Origin: Membranipora membranacea
Lineage: Eukaryota > Bryozoa > Gymnolaemata > Cheilostomatida > Membraniporidae
Assembly (NCBI GenBank): GCA_914767715.1
Contig: OU612067.1
Span: 29,796,162-29,860,161 of the forward strand
Reading direction: 5' to 3'
Length of the DNA: 64,000 bases
Part shown: one piece after another, positions 23,480 through 35,459 of the stretch
How positions within the stretch are numbered: the stretch's first letter is position 1
Layout of the letters: each line of letters starts with the position of its first letter
Translations under genes and position numbers: made by a program
The notes under the pieces: model-generated
Database searches by the model: none
Told to the model about the DNA's origin: nothing
What the model saw: the letters and a program-made list of their open reading frames with translations, nothing else

Positions 23480-24662
23480 AGATTGATTATTGTTTTTTAG
23501 TTTTAGTAGCCTATCATTTATTACTTTGATCATTAAACTTTTCAAAATTTGAGAACTTCATTATTTTCAATCTTCTTCTGCAATATTGGTATCCCTTATA
23601 CATCAATGCAACATCCTCTACATATTTTATATACTGTATATATATATATTGTATTGTTTATATATTATAAAACAATTGTTGTCACATCATCTACGGGTCA
23701 CAATTAGTTGTCACATGTGCAATCAATATTGGCATTGGCAGTTATTGAAATATCAATTAAACTGTTTCCAGCCTGACATAATATTGAGATCAAGGAGGTC
23801 AAGAGCAATTTTCAGGCACAGCAGGTGAGAAAGTGAGGTATGCCGGATAATTATTCATGAGCGTCATAAGCAGTGTGGGAGTGTGTGAGTATTGGAATGT
23901 AAGTGTGTACTAAACAATGGTTGCTAGTGCAACAAGGAGTAATTGATGGATAAAAAGTAAGACGTTGGATTAAAACAATGGAGATAAATTTAGTTATCTA
24001 ATTTTTGACATCGACATCGAACGAGCAACACTTTGTCACAAATCAGAACTGATAATTACAGATAATAGTTAGATTCATTAAATAGTGGTCAGTCAGGTTA
24101 GCAAAGTATTATAACTTTGTGGGCCTCTGTCATTGTGACTTGACGGCCCATAAATATTTTATGACCATAGATGTGCATTTTGCAAATTTTAAACATAAAA
24201 TACTGAGAAGCAGGTAGCATTTTGCGGATGAGATGATTATTTATGCATGAATTATTGATTATTGGATATATAAACACATCCATACAATGAAGGCAGGCAT
24301 CATAATAACATGATAAAGTAGAGCATTTATAATAATTTTATAAATAGTAGAACTGTCTTAAACACAAAATAGTTCCTACTCAATCATCCTCATTTTGACC
24401 TGTAAGTGTAAACAAATGAGCGACACCTTGCCCCTGTGAAAGAATTCAAAACTCCCAGTGCAGGTGTGACGTATGTTTGATAAGTCTTTTATCACTCTCT
24501 GTATCAAAATATATGGCAGGGTCATAGTTATGAAAGGTTTGATAGGGGAGGTAAGAGCATAAATGCTAGCTTGCAGGTGTGCAGTGCCTAAGCAACACAA
24601 GCTTGGGGAGGGGTCAGTCATTGTAAGCGCTCCCTTTTTGCGGTCGTGGTAGTCTGTCTGGA
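23480..24662. other. no gene recognised
   Basis: AT-rich sequence with a short TA run near 23635-23650. Open frames at 23586-23828 and 24376-24690 lack support. Confidence 0.45.
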
Positions 24663-25076
24663 CAGGGGCGTATATTCTAAAAAATTTCACTCACTGACTT
24701 TTCAGAGATGAGCATAATAATCGGGCGCAGCCCGATCCACACGCCGTAGGCGTGGCGGGGAGGGTGTGGGAGGGGCGCTTAAGCGCCCTCCCACCACGGA
24801 AATTTTTGCATATCGGTAGCAAAATAGTGCAAGCAGAGAGGTATTTCAATAGCTCAATGAGCTGTTGGGTACTTTCAGAAAACAACTCAATAGCAGTAGA
24901 AGATTACGGTAAAAATGCTCCAGTTATAAAGCACCCATTTGAAAAAAAACTGACCTGGATAGGATTCGAACCCACAAACTTCATATTAATGTGATTATAA
25001 AGCAGACGCTCTACACACTGAGCTATTCAGCAACTCACGGAAATCCGTGGGCCGTGAGTGCTAATATACGCCACTG
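24663..25076 (-). mobile_element. hAT-type MITE with internal tRNA-like segment, copy 2
   Basis: A second, 414-bp copy of the 6968-7346 element, nearly identical over most of its length. It starts CAGGGGCGTATATT and ends AATATACGCCACTG. Perfect 8-bp duplications TGTCTGGA flank it (24655-24662 and 25077-25084). Compared with copy 1 it has an extra hairpin (CTCACGG ... CCGTGAG, about 25035-25057) next to the tRNA-like segment and a short insertion in the GC-rich palindrome. The B box reads GGGTTCGAATCC on the minus strand (about 24963-24974). Different duplications prove two independent insertions. Confidence 0.92.
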
Positions 25077-25290
25077 TGTCTGGAGAATTTGAGAGTATCT
25101 TTGTGAACAGAATTCCAAACTGTCCCTTTCTGTATCTGATATGTCAGTCCAGCCCTCACGCCCCTGCCACCCATAGAAATACGAGCCGGTATGGATAGCT
25201 TCTCTTATGGTATCTTATGTGTCTACAGTACTGTTTTAAACGACTGACCAAAGCGAGACTAATGGGCAACTACAATTACTTCTGTTTCCT

Positions 25291-25660
25291 TCCATAATGG
25301 GGCTCCCCGCGTATTTTACTGAAGATTGAATATTGAGTGTTTTAAAGTTGAAGAAAAGATTTGGTCTGTTTAAATGAAAAATCAAGAAAGATTCTAGACT
25401 GGTATTTGGAGTTACCTACCCAAGTTAGGTCTTTTGGATAAACAACTCCAAACAATAACAAACTTAAACTCATCAGCCAATCAAAACAAAACCAAATCTC
25501 AAGCACATGGGTCATTCTAAGCAGAAATGAGTAGATAACACCACAGTCCAGTTGTTTTGAAGAATTTATACTGAAGATGAGGGTTTTAAAATTGAAGATT
25601 GCTCTGTTTTCTCTAAAGAAATTGAAGACAGTTTTGTGTGCAGGGAGCCCCCATAATAGA
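25291..25660. repeat. possible MITE with degenerate inverted ends
   Basis: CCATAATGGGGCTCCC at about 25292 reappears, with small differences, as the reverse complement near 25642-25656. Weaker similarity extends inward (ACTGAAG / CTTCAAT). It has no coding capacity or clear target duplication; the 107-codon minus frame inside is probably chance. Confidence 0.4.
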
Positions 25661-28600
25661 CTCAATAGTTCTCAGTGTGTGTAAATATTATTATGGATAT
25701 GAACATGTTGAAAACGGGTCAAGGTTATTTTCATCATTTCACTTGTTCATGTAAATTAGCTTAAAATTATTTGTGTTTTCATTAACGCAGTGATTCATAG
25801 ATCAATAATATGCATCTAAGTAATTTGTTTAGAGACATTATCTACAAGGTTCAAAAGACTAGCCCATGCTGTGTAAATCAGTCTTGCATCTTTAAACATA
25901 ACATCCTCTTCATTATAACTACATTGGCGAAGGAACCTGATTGTTTATCAAGTGAGCTAATTGCTGAAGGAAAAACCAATATGAATTTTTTTTATCTATA
26001 AACTAGTTGTTTTATTGAGCAAAATGTTGTTTTGCTCAGTAGTATCATATAGTTGCATAAGCACTATGACGATAGATATTTCATCATAACACCTTTGCTC
26101 TATGTTACACCTTCATATTACATTTCACAACAGCAGAAATTCTGATGAGCATGATAGGGTTGCTTACCTAGATTGTTATGGTTTAAGTCTCTGCAGAGCA
26201 ACCAGCTGCTTTTCGTCCTTTATTCTCACCGTGAGTGAGTCAGCCTCTACAGTGTACGGTCAGAATAATCTATCTTCCAGCTTTCCTATCCTACTCAGTT
26301 CATTAAAGTCAATTTTGGCAAATCTTAGGCTAAGAAGTTGACTTCTCTTATTGTTGAAATTTGGTGGCTCATTTGCAGTATAGAGTTATCACCCCATCTA
26401 TCTATCTGAGTAAAACATTTTAGTTTCAAGCATGTGGCTAGACTGCTTCACAGAGTAAAGGGGTACAGAGTAAATTTTTTAACAATAGTCAAAGACAGAG
26501 TTTTTTACTCCTTGGTCAAGGTACCTGCAAGCTTTGTGTCAAGGGGAAAGTTATGTGAAGCTTGATGCCAAAAACTCCTTTCATCTACTTGTCAGAATTA
26601 TAGGGTTCTGGAGAATGAACTGAATTCAAAGTTTTTGATTACAGTAAGAAATAGGATATGCAGGCTCTCCCTTAAACATTTCTTTTTGTACAGCCTTACT
26701 CCACAATTAGACTTGATGTTTTATGCTTAAATTACACCTAACTATTCTAGCTAAATTGATACGGTGGGTATAGCTAGGAAGGCAGTATTGTGGCAGTTTT
26801 TACATTAGGATTAACTATTACAATCCTTGAATGATGCTGCCACAATGTACCCTTGGTCTGTGCAATCATTGAACCTTAAATTTATCGAAAGGGCCTCATA
26901 TCAAATTTATCTGCGGTCCATCATCTACTGGGCTTTGGTTGGCACCCAGGTGTGCTCCGACCTGCCTGCAAACAGAGAGCAACCTGGCGCATATGTTGTG
27001 GCCTGGCCACTAAGGCAACTAATTTCGCCGCCTATGCTCCGGGATGTGGCTTGTGACAAGACATCTGATTTAAATCAACCTTCAATTCTAATCAGATGTA
27101 ATAATGCCTTAATACATGAATATCATAAAAAGCAACAAGTCTTGAGACACAAAGATTTTCCTCAGGTTTTGATATTCTAATATTATATTGCCTTTTAATC
27201 CTTTGGAAAAGATAAACAAGGCACAACAGTAACAAATTCTTTCCCTGTAATGAAAGACATAAAATGCAATACAACTGGTTGCTTACAATTAAGATTTCTT
27301 GAGGAATTTGAAGCTTTACTCTGAGAAAACAATGTCTGTAATTGCTCTAACTGATATTTTCATCCAGCTTAGGTCTCAATTGTACTTGGATCGTTTCAAT
27401 GCACTGCGTGAAGAACTGCTTCCAATTTTGTTTGGGGGCCATCTCAGATTTGTTGTTTATTGAGGCAGCCCACCTGTTTGGCTAACTGAATCCTCAAAAG
27501 TAACAACATCATAACTTGTTGCAGTATAGATACAGTCCCAGTACAAATTCAACCGTAACATGAATGCTGTCAATGGATATTTCAGGACTGCAATTCCTAA
27601 ATGGTGATAAATACACCAAGGTCGACCATACAGATACAGCTCACTGAAAATGCAGCAGAATATTTCACAAATGTTATTATGTGTGTTATTAGGGGTGAGC
27701 CCTCCAGACACACAGTTATCATAATCCTATACGCATCCAGCATAATTACATTAGTGTTTTTCAATAATAAAAATATTGGGATGACATTCGTGTAAAATTT
27801 AAGCTCAAACATTTGGGTGTATTTTGAAAATGCTATCATTGAACAGTATCCACTGAAAAAGCCAAATCCAAACCATGTTTCGGAATATAGAAACATACGA
27901 AGTGAGGATGGTATAGCATAAACACCTCTCCCCTGAGCACCGTCAACTTGATTATGCAATAACTCCCGGAAGAAGGTTTACCCGGCTAGCCAAGAGTGAA
28001 GTGATCGCAACCTTGTATAACTTTTTTAGAAGCATGGACCATGGTTTTGTTGAGTAAAGAGAGTGTGGATAATTGAATGCCGACAAGGTATCATGGTCGA
28101 TTTCAAAAACGTAAATTTATGAGCAGCCAGCCACTAGAGCCTATTGATTCAACAAAATATGATATGATATCTTAGATGCGATATAATTGGTATAAACAAA
28201 TGGGGCACACTCAATATGGGCCAATTTTTGAATCAGAACTAGGTTTTCGGGCTTGGAATGCTGGTTGGAAAATATATTTGGTCTGAGCAGGAATTACGAA
28301 ATATCTAACACTGCAGATATTAATAAAATATTCTATCGAGGTAAAAGTGCAGATCTGACTGGCTAAAAGTGCAATACTACAAGACAAACAGAGTATCGAA
28401 TCGGATTTAGATTCTGGAAATTTCTGAATATGTGTGTAGAATGATGAAGATTATTTATTTTGAGGTGCATAGTCATTCTGATAGAATTTGATGGGTGTCT
28501 GTGATGGGTCTCCACAATCTATACTGAAAACTTATATCAATCAACAGAAATATTCTTTTGTGTAAGTTCAGTATAGCATCTCCATTGTCATTTGTAAATT

Positions 28601-29700
28601 GCTCCACTCTTTTGATAAAAGGCAATTAAAATTTGTTTGAAACTGTACACAATGGCATTGAAACTACAAATATATAGGCTCTTTGCACTGCCTTGCGCAA
28701 CATTGCCACTGCACTGATGTATGAAATAAACACCGTAATGAAGAAGTAAATCGCAATTTTAAATATGTTAAAAAAATATTTCAAACATGCCCTCAAAAGC
28801 TCATTTAGAAAATGTGATGAACTGAGGCTCCAAAAAAAAACCAGATCTCTGTGAGTTACCATGTCGAAATGTAATTCTGCCCAAGCAGAAAAACATGAAC
28901 TTGGAGATTTTTTTTCAGATTTGGAGTTTTTTGCAGAAAAAAATAAATGAATAGTTAGCTGATTGACTAACGATCCAGGTAACCAAATGTGGTTATTCTG
29001 AATTAAAAACTGTCGGAAGGAGATAGCTTTTGGAAAAGTAAGGAGGAGATAACTACAACTGAGAATTTTTAACTTTAAATAACTGAGTATCCTTGAGATT
29101 TACTGGCTATTCTTTACCAAACCTTTATCACCTTCTCTGAGCATCGGCTCCTTAAAGTAGCAGAAAACCACAGAAATTATATTTTGATATTTGATGCGTA
29201 ATGATGTACTCCTGCTAAATTTACATGTTACAAAAAAAATTTAAATTATTAGAACATCTTCATTATTTTAATTGCAAACTCTCGTCCACCATTTTGTTTC
29301 AGTAACAGGCATACCCAATATGATCGGCCAAGTGTAAATACTCTCCAAATAAATATATTGCCGGAAAAAATTGATGTAGAAAAGTATTTGTTTCTAGAAT
29401 AAACATAGTTATCTTTTGTTTCTTTTGATTTAAATACAAAAACAGTCCTGTCAATTGAAAAATCATCGACAAAAACAATATTTTTTGCATTCAACAAACA
29501 AAAATAAACGCTTTTCTATGAGATTATAAACAAAACATAGTTTCTCAATTTAATTCAGTTTTTTGAAGCCATTGGGGTTAAGGGGCTGCTGACCGCCCTG
29601 TGGTGCAGAACAAAAGGTTATACCTAGGAGTTTCATTGTTAAGTATGTTGCCTATTAGTGAAGGCAAATTGCAAGTGGACTCATATCTAGTGGTGCTAGG
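25661..29700. other. no gene recognised
   Basis: About 4 kb without a convincing gene. Overlapping plus and minus frames at 27457-27959 are mirror pairs. A GC-richer patch at 26930-27060 may be part of an unrecognised repeat. A small hairpin TGAGCAAAA/TTTTGCTCA lies near 26017-26039. Confidence 0.4.
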
Positions 29701-29719
29701 GTTGTATGCTACTTTAAGC

Positions 29720-29968
29720 CTTTTATTGTATTATATATAATATATCAATTTTTCATTTGCTATTCAATGCCCTTTTGGGCCAATGAGAATATGCTTACAT
29801 AAGATTCATCACATCTATTTAGCGCACTCCTGTACAAGGTAGGAGTGGGCAAGCTAGGCTATTTTTCGGAGAGCTCACCTCCTTTAGCAGAATGGGTAGT
29901 GACCGGGATTCGAACCTGCAACTCTCAGATTGAGAAGCCCGAATCCTAACCGCTACGCCACCCTGCCT
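29720..29968 (-). mobile_element. tRNA-Glu-derived SINE
   Basis: The minus strand from 29968 reads GGCGTAGCGGTTAGGATTCG and later GGTTCGAATCCCGGTCA, close to animal tRNA-Glu (TAGTGGTTAGGATTCGG ... TTCCCGGTCA). The acceptor ends pair imperfectly (GGGTGGC with CACTACCC) and the anticodon arm is degenerate, so it is a SINE head rather than a tRNA gene. A short unrelated body follows; its 3' limit is uncertain. Confidence 0.65.
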
Positions 29969-29969
29969 G

Positions 29970-30400
29970 TATTAGACCTGTCCTTCTTTTCTGGTCTTGT
30001 GCTGTCAGGTGTAGCTGAGCGATCTTCTCCAGCCACTTGAGTTTTTCTTCAAGAGCATGTGAGTCATCAAAATCAACGGAGTCATCACAGGGAAGTTTTG
30101 CCTCCTTCTCATATATTAACCCGTATGTGGTGGCATTAGTTGCGTTTTTGAAATTTCTGTCTGCAAAAAGGATAATGGGAATGAAAGTTTCCCAATCTGG
30201 TACAGACTTGTGCTTGAGTGATTCTAAGAAGGCGGCATATACTCTCATTGACCTTATTGCAGAATTCCTTGCCTTGATTGGTGGTTGCTGTTGTCGATAT
30301 GCCCAAAGTAACACAGCTAGGCCAAAAGTATTTTAAATTGGGGCACCGGCTATGTGAAGAGATATGTTCATGCCATGCTTGTGGATAGAACTTCAACTTT
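29970..30400 (-). pseudogene. Ty3/gypsy-type integrase fragment
   Basis: Two minus-strand frames joined by a frameshift give an integrase core: NQGKEFCNKVNESICRLL (the second catalytic Asp block), then SLKHKSVPDWETFIPIILFA, then TTYGLIYEKEAKLP and a coiled C-terminal part. The catalytic Glu region is damaged, and the element is cut off by the SINE on one side and by unique DNA on the other. Confidence 0.75.
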
Positions 30401-31235
30401 TGTCACAAGCAACTTGTCAACTGTTTCGTGTTAACTGATGAGTCTTTTAGTTCGTCTGCTTACTCAGTGGAGAGAACCCAGCAACATTTTACTTGGCAAT
30501 AGTTCATCTTGTTGCTAAGATTTATGTTAACACTAATAGCATGTACAACTACACTGTTCCAACTGCATGTAGATATCATCAGTTGTTGGGAAGGTTTACC
30601 TGCTTATATGTGCTGAAAATTGAATAAATTAGATACTCATTGAGCAACTCAATAAAAGACTACTGTAAGGTAACTCATTTCGTTGTCTACCCCTACGACA
30701 TTACCTTGATGGTGATCACTACATTTATTTCCTGGAAGTGATTCAAGCAAACTACAAGGAATGAAGAAGATTGTACAGATTTGTAAGGCGCTCTCTCTTT
30801 ATTGGCTTAGTCAGATGTCAGAGTATGTAATTCGACAAAAACACCACCAGCTAAAAGCACAGGCTATAGTTTAAACTGTTTCTACTTAACAGGCCACTTA
30901 CAGTTTGCATAAGCATCTGTGTTTCGTGTTTTGCATTTATAAACAACATCATAGATTATTTCTCGATTGTCTGGATTAAGAGATTCTCTCAATTTCGCAA
31001 ACATCGTAACTTATTTACTCACAATGACCTCTTATTTTCAATCATAAAATCTTAATCAAGGTCTTGCTTTTTTATCTCCCTATATCAACATTTTGAGGTT
31101 AAGATATATTGAGCGGTATCCATAAACTTGCATTTTATAAACCTGCATTTATGCCAGTGATAAAAAGGCTATCATAAACTGGTCAGAATATCGACATCAT
31201 CCCACCAACAAAATGAAATCAAATTGGATCAGACT
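30401..31235. other. no gene recognised
   Basis: Noncoding AT-rich sequence between the integrase relic and the minus-strand poly(A) signal at 31236. Confidence 0.4.
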
Positions 31236-31241
31236 TTTATT
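31236..31241 (-). terminator. poly(A) signal for the 31.4 kb exon
   Basis: AATAAA on the minus strand, about 133 nt beyond the stop codon at 31374. Confidence 0.5.
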
Positions 31242-31373
31242 AGGCAAAAGCAGACTTGTGCTGCAGAGAGAAAATTGAAAATCCCATAAACATTAAATCA
31301 CATAAATTTGCTACATCAAATTAATGGCATTAACGTAATTTTCATAATAATATAAATGATACTATTTAGATTA

Positions 31374-31504
31374 TTAGGCCAGGAAATTGCCAGATTTTCC
31401 AACTTCAACTCCTAATATTTTTCCGACTCCTGATGCTTCTCGAATCTTGTAACCAGCTCCGGGTGGTCTACGATTAAAATTAACACCAATTTGGTTGTAG
31501 AACC
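31374..31504 (-). CDS. last exon of an unrecognised small gene
   Basis: On the minus strand a good acceptor (TTTTGTAACAG) opens a 131-nt exon in phase 1 with 42 codons and a TAA. The product is Gly-rich and basic near the start (FNRRPPGAGYKIREASG) and ends KSGNFLA. The spacing to AATAAA supports a real 3' end. I searched up to about 34 kb for a first exon coding a signal peptide with a phase-1 donor and found none that convinces. The phase and size match the last exons of the other short peptide genes here, so a secreted peptide is a reasonable but unproven guess. Confidence 0.45.
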
Positions 31505-31761
31505 CTGTTACAAAATGACCTACCAAAGTTCTCTCAGAACATTGACAGTCAGATCAGAGATCGTGCTCTGAACCAAAATATAAATGACAACCAATATAGT
31601 TTAAGGGCATCATAGTGCCACACAAGAAAGCTGTATGTACATCATGGTCTAACCAGACAATTACAAAATTATGGAGATTCAGAAACTTCTGAGACTTCTA
31701 ACAGTGTGTAACACCTTAATGGTCAGGTATCAAAACTCAAATGTTCAACAGAAAAAACCAA

Positions 31762-32384
31762 CTAGGTTGGGCAACAACCTTGTCGTGTACAAGAAAGGTG
31801 TTCACAATCGTGATTGCAGCATGAAAATTGCGTAAAAACTAATTTCAGTGGCTTTCTATACTGATTGTTCATGATGGCATAGATGACGACATTCAAGATC
31901 CCGTATGCATCATTATGTAAAAATTTGAAAGGGTCTGTTATCACTTTGGGAACCTGAATTCTGCTCCTAAAAACTACGTAGGAATGAGACAAAGAACAGT
32001 GATGCCACTTATTATCATAATGTAGATGACAGCAACAATCATATCACAATCTCTATGCTGCCCAGCTGATATATTTCCTACCTTTCTCTTAGCTATGAGT
32101 TCTCTTAATGTCAGTTGAATGGTAATGAATATAACTAGAAATGCTGGAAATAGTTGAACTTTGTACTGGAAAAATAGTTTTCCTGCGATGGTTGTTTCCA
32201 AGTGTCTTGGTCTATTGCTGTACCTGACAGCATCATTTAGAATTCTAGTGCTGTTCTGGTCACTCCTTCCTTCTCCTCGGCCTATTGTCGGCAGTGATGC
32301 TTGCAGATGAGTAAAATTATCTGGCAAAGATACCGATTCCATCTCTTTAGTCACATTGAGGCAGCAACACATCACATGCAACAC
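31762..32384 (-). pseudogene. class A GPCR fragment, TM5 to TM7, frameshifted
   Basis: The upstream frame (32384-31974) has an extracellular-loop-like start, then YKVQLFPAFLVIFITIQLTL (TM5 with its Pro), a basic third loop (RELIAKRK), and a TM6-like segment ending LCLIPT before a stop. The next frame (31992-31762) overlaps by 19 nt and carries TM7 and helix 8: YGILNVVIYAIMNNQYRK, where NVVIY stands in for NPxxY. TM1-TM4 are absent upstream. It looks like a peptide- or amine-type receptor relic with one frameshift; a short intron or sequencing error could also explain the break. Confidence 0.65.
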
Positions 32385-32399
32385 CTTCTAAGCGTCACC

Positions 32400-34285
32400 T
32401 AATTACCTCACCATGACAGTTACTAATTCCCCTCCCATAAGCGAGAAAAGTTTAAAGTGTGAAGCTCAGTTATTGATTGTGCCATAATGAGCTTGTAGAG
32501 CTGTTTTATCAATCAGCTAAAGAACCACATAAACCCAATGTAAAAGAATTACAATCTATAAAAAATATGCAATTAAAAAAGAGTTCTCGAAGCTCATAGC
32601 AAGGCAGGTGAAGTTCAGTCAAGTCAAGCAAGGACGTTACTAGCAAACCATTATTACTGGGAAAGCATTGGCATATATTTTGCATGGCTTTCCCATGAAT
32701 TTGGCATGGCATGGCATGGTATGGAAACTGGTTTTGAGCATATCTAAATGTCAGATTGTGTGAAAATCAAGAAACACTGGATGATTATACCTATATACCT
32801 AAGAGTGGAAAGCTAATATGATTAAGTGAACGAACATGTAGCTACATCCATGTCACCTCAGTGTGATAACAGCATAATCTTAACAAAAGTGCAACTTATA
32901 AGTCAGGCATATTTACTGAGAGGACGTTTAGGGATAAGAATAATTTCGCATTGATGCAGTAATATTTATATCTATTGGTTCCTGCCAGCCAGTGAAATTG
33001 CACTGCAGTAGCATTCTTTATACAATATGCAATCAAAATGTAATAACGGTAATAATAACATGATATAATAGGATTGACCCAAGTACACTCTTTAAATAGC
33101 ATTTCTCTAGATGCATACTTATGATAACATTTTTGACTGAGGAAATTTATCTATTTAGTTATGTGACGCTCCTCAGAGAGATTAATTATTTGATACTAGA
33201 ACTGTGGTCTCCACCTCTCACAATACCCGCCTGCAATGCATATGCTTGCCATAACATACTACATGTATGTGTACTCCTTACACAATGATCCACACGGCCG
33301 AGAGGGAGGGAGGGAGGCGAGATCTACTAATAAGTGTGATCCTGTTTGACTGCATACCAATGCTTCTCCCCATCCTACTGGTGAGCTGCAGGCATCTCTA
33401 GAGGGAGCAACTACAAATAAATGCAAGTTAGGTAAAACCTGATCTACATTGAACTGATTTAGTCAAATACTGATTTTGTGTAATGTATTTGACTGGCAAG
33501 TAAAATTGGCATCTTTGACAACTGGGAAGTCACATACAACCAGGTTACCAGTTTAAGCGGTAGCTGTTATAACAACAATTTTGTGTACTTTTCCAAAAAT
33601 GTTCTTTACATGTGAATATATCGGCAAACAATTATTCGATTTTGATTATGATTTTTTTCATTACACACACAAAAACATTAACTGTCATAAAATATCTTCG
33701 AAGCCTCATAAAATGTTGATTAATTAGGATTATGGACACCATTACTAAAACAACTAGGTTAAAAAACCTTTAGGAAATTGTTTTGATATTATCTATCTCA
33801 TAGTAAAAACAAGGGGGCTTTTGATTGGATTATCCGCACCAGAGATAATGCACTGTTAATCATAGCGACAGCATGCCAATCAGCTGCCTGTACAGTGATG
33901 ATGGGAACAATTGGCAATATGGCAGACAGCTGAATTTCATGATGAAAAAACTATACAGCTCTATCTCTCTTAGAAAAAGATATAATCATAGATTACAAAA
34001 ATTGGTGTGATTGAGTCCTCAACTCGATTTGTGTTAAATAAGGGACGGTACTTTTACAACCTTTCAATAAAATTTTGGCTATAGAAATCACTGCATCAGC
34101 TTCTGATCCCAGCAACGGACATCGCGATGACTTGAATAGGGGTGCGAAATTAAGTAATACCTCACGAACATTTTCATCCACAGAAAATAAGATGAATGAA
34201 ATTAATCAGGGTATTATGTAACTGTTGGGTCAGAGTATGCTTCAATTGATGGTAAAGATTTAAAATTCATTTGACTGTTGCTGGG
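32400..34285. other. no gene recognised
   Basis: AT-rich sequence with a short GGCAT repeat (about 32702-32720) and an AGGG run (about 33303-33317). Open frames at 32896-33102 and 33993-34181 have no support. Confidence 0.4.
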
Positions 34286-34289
34286 TAGA

Positions 34290-34800
34290 TTTTGATTGGA
34301 TTGAAAAGCGTGCCGAAATGCACAAGATCACTGTGAAAGAATTTCAGACTAAAAAAGGAGCAATTGAATACCTGAAGCGACAGGGGATCACCCAACCTGA
34401 GCGCAGATATACAGAGACCATACAAACTACCTTCTCCTCGACCACAACCAGCACCGCAAGTTTACATAATCTCAAATGCCTAGAACCTCAAAGTAGGTCA
34501 ATTACTGAAATCAGGGATGCTGGCACAGGGCCAGACACAAGGTTGAGAGCATTAAATCAACCTGCCAACAGGTAGCATTATACTAAATAGAGGATTCAGT
34601 GGTCGAGCCCTGCTACACTAATATAATTATCGCACATTGTTTACAGTTTACTTGTGCACTTGATTTGTTTCACTTCCAACAAGACTAACCGACTCAATCA
34701 CTGTCTAATTCTACTCTTGGTCTCTTAGATGTTGGACCAGCAAAGTCAGTCAATGGTGGCGTGGCCGCAGGCACGTCCAGAACATCTACATCTACAATCA
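34290..34800 (+). CDS. possible two-exon coding fragment, unassigned
   Basis: A frame opening after a GGGTAG acceptor-like site (about 34290) runs through ATG 34318 (HKITVKEFQTKKGAIEYLK and a Thr/Ser-rich stretch) to 34575. A possible donor (AACAG/GTAGCA) sits just before the stop. A second candidate exon follows a good acceptor (GGTCTCTTAG) at about 34730. More than one frame is open there, so I cannot fix the product. Composition is protein-like, but no domain is recognised and no promoter was seen. Confidence 0.25.
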
Positions 34801-35459
34801 AGTCATAAAATAATTCAATTCGCTGGCAGATAAGCGGACGTGTCAACCATGCAACATGCACAATAACCCGAACATCAGAACATGCAATATTTTCTGACTA
34901 AAGCTAGTAGGACCTAGTGCTACGAGAGCGACTGAACATCGGGAGGCAAACTTGAACAATAGCAGGCCAGAACAACAGAAAAGAAGGCGGCAAGCTGGTT
35001 GGTATATCTGTTACCTTGTGCTACAGAATCCTCGCTCACAGTTGGAGCGGTGCTAAAATTGATCGAACAATGGTGATGCAATGGAAAGAGAAAGAGGCAT
35101 GGTGTATGCAGGTGTTGTTGTAATTGTATGGCAAGAAGTGCAGCAATCGGCCTAGTATTAGTAAGCAGGCCTACCACCAATCCAACATCATCATCATGGA
35201 TTAGCATGGCATTGTTGTTCTTCACAATTGGGACAGATGAGATCAGAAAAAGTCATCCTCAACAAGGCCAAGGGCCATCTATCTACTCCCTTCTCTCAAT
35301 CAGTAATTCATTCATCAATTTCAGTCATATATATATATATATATATATACTTTTATTGTCATTCTACATCATCTTTAGGAATGTTTTTCAAGCAGTGACA
35401 GAACAAAAAAGAAAAAACTTAAGCGGAGAGAAAAAGAAAAAATACTCAAGTAACAAGAA

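Noticed and set aside
26827-27180. 117-codon plus-strand frame
   Set aside because: Composition is uneven and there is no splice or promoter context; it crosses a GC-rich patch that looks like a repeat.
27457-27959. Minus-strand frames of 84 and 120 codons with hydrophobic stretches
   Set aside because: They overlap each other and a plus frame; hydrophobicity is expected from the T-rich strand.
29899-29968. Functional tRNA-Glu gene
   Set aside because: The acceptor stem has mismatches and the anticodon arm does not fold into a seven-base loop; a SINE head fits better.
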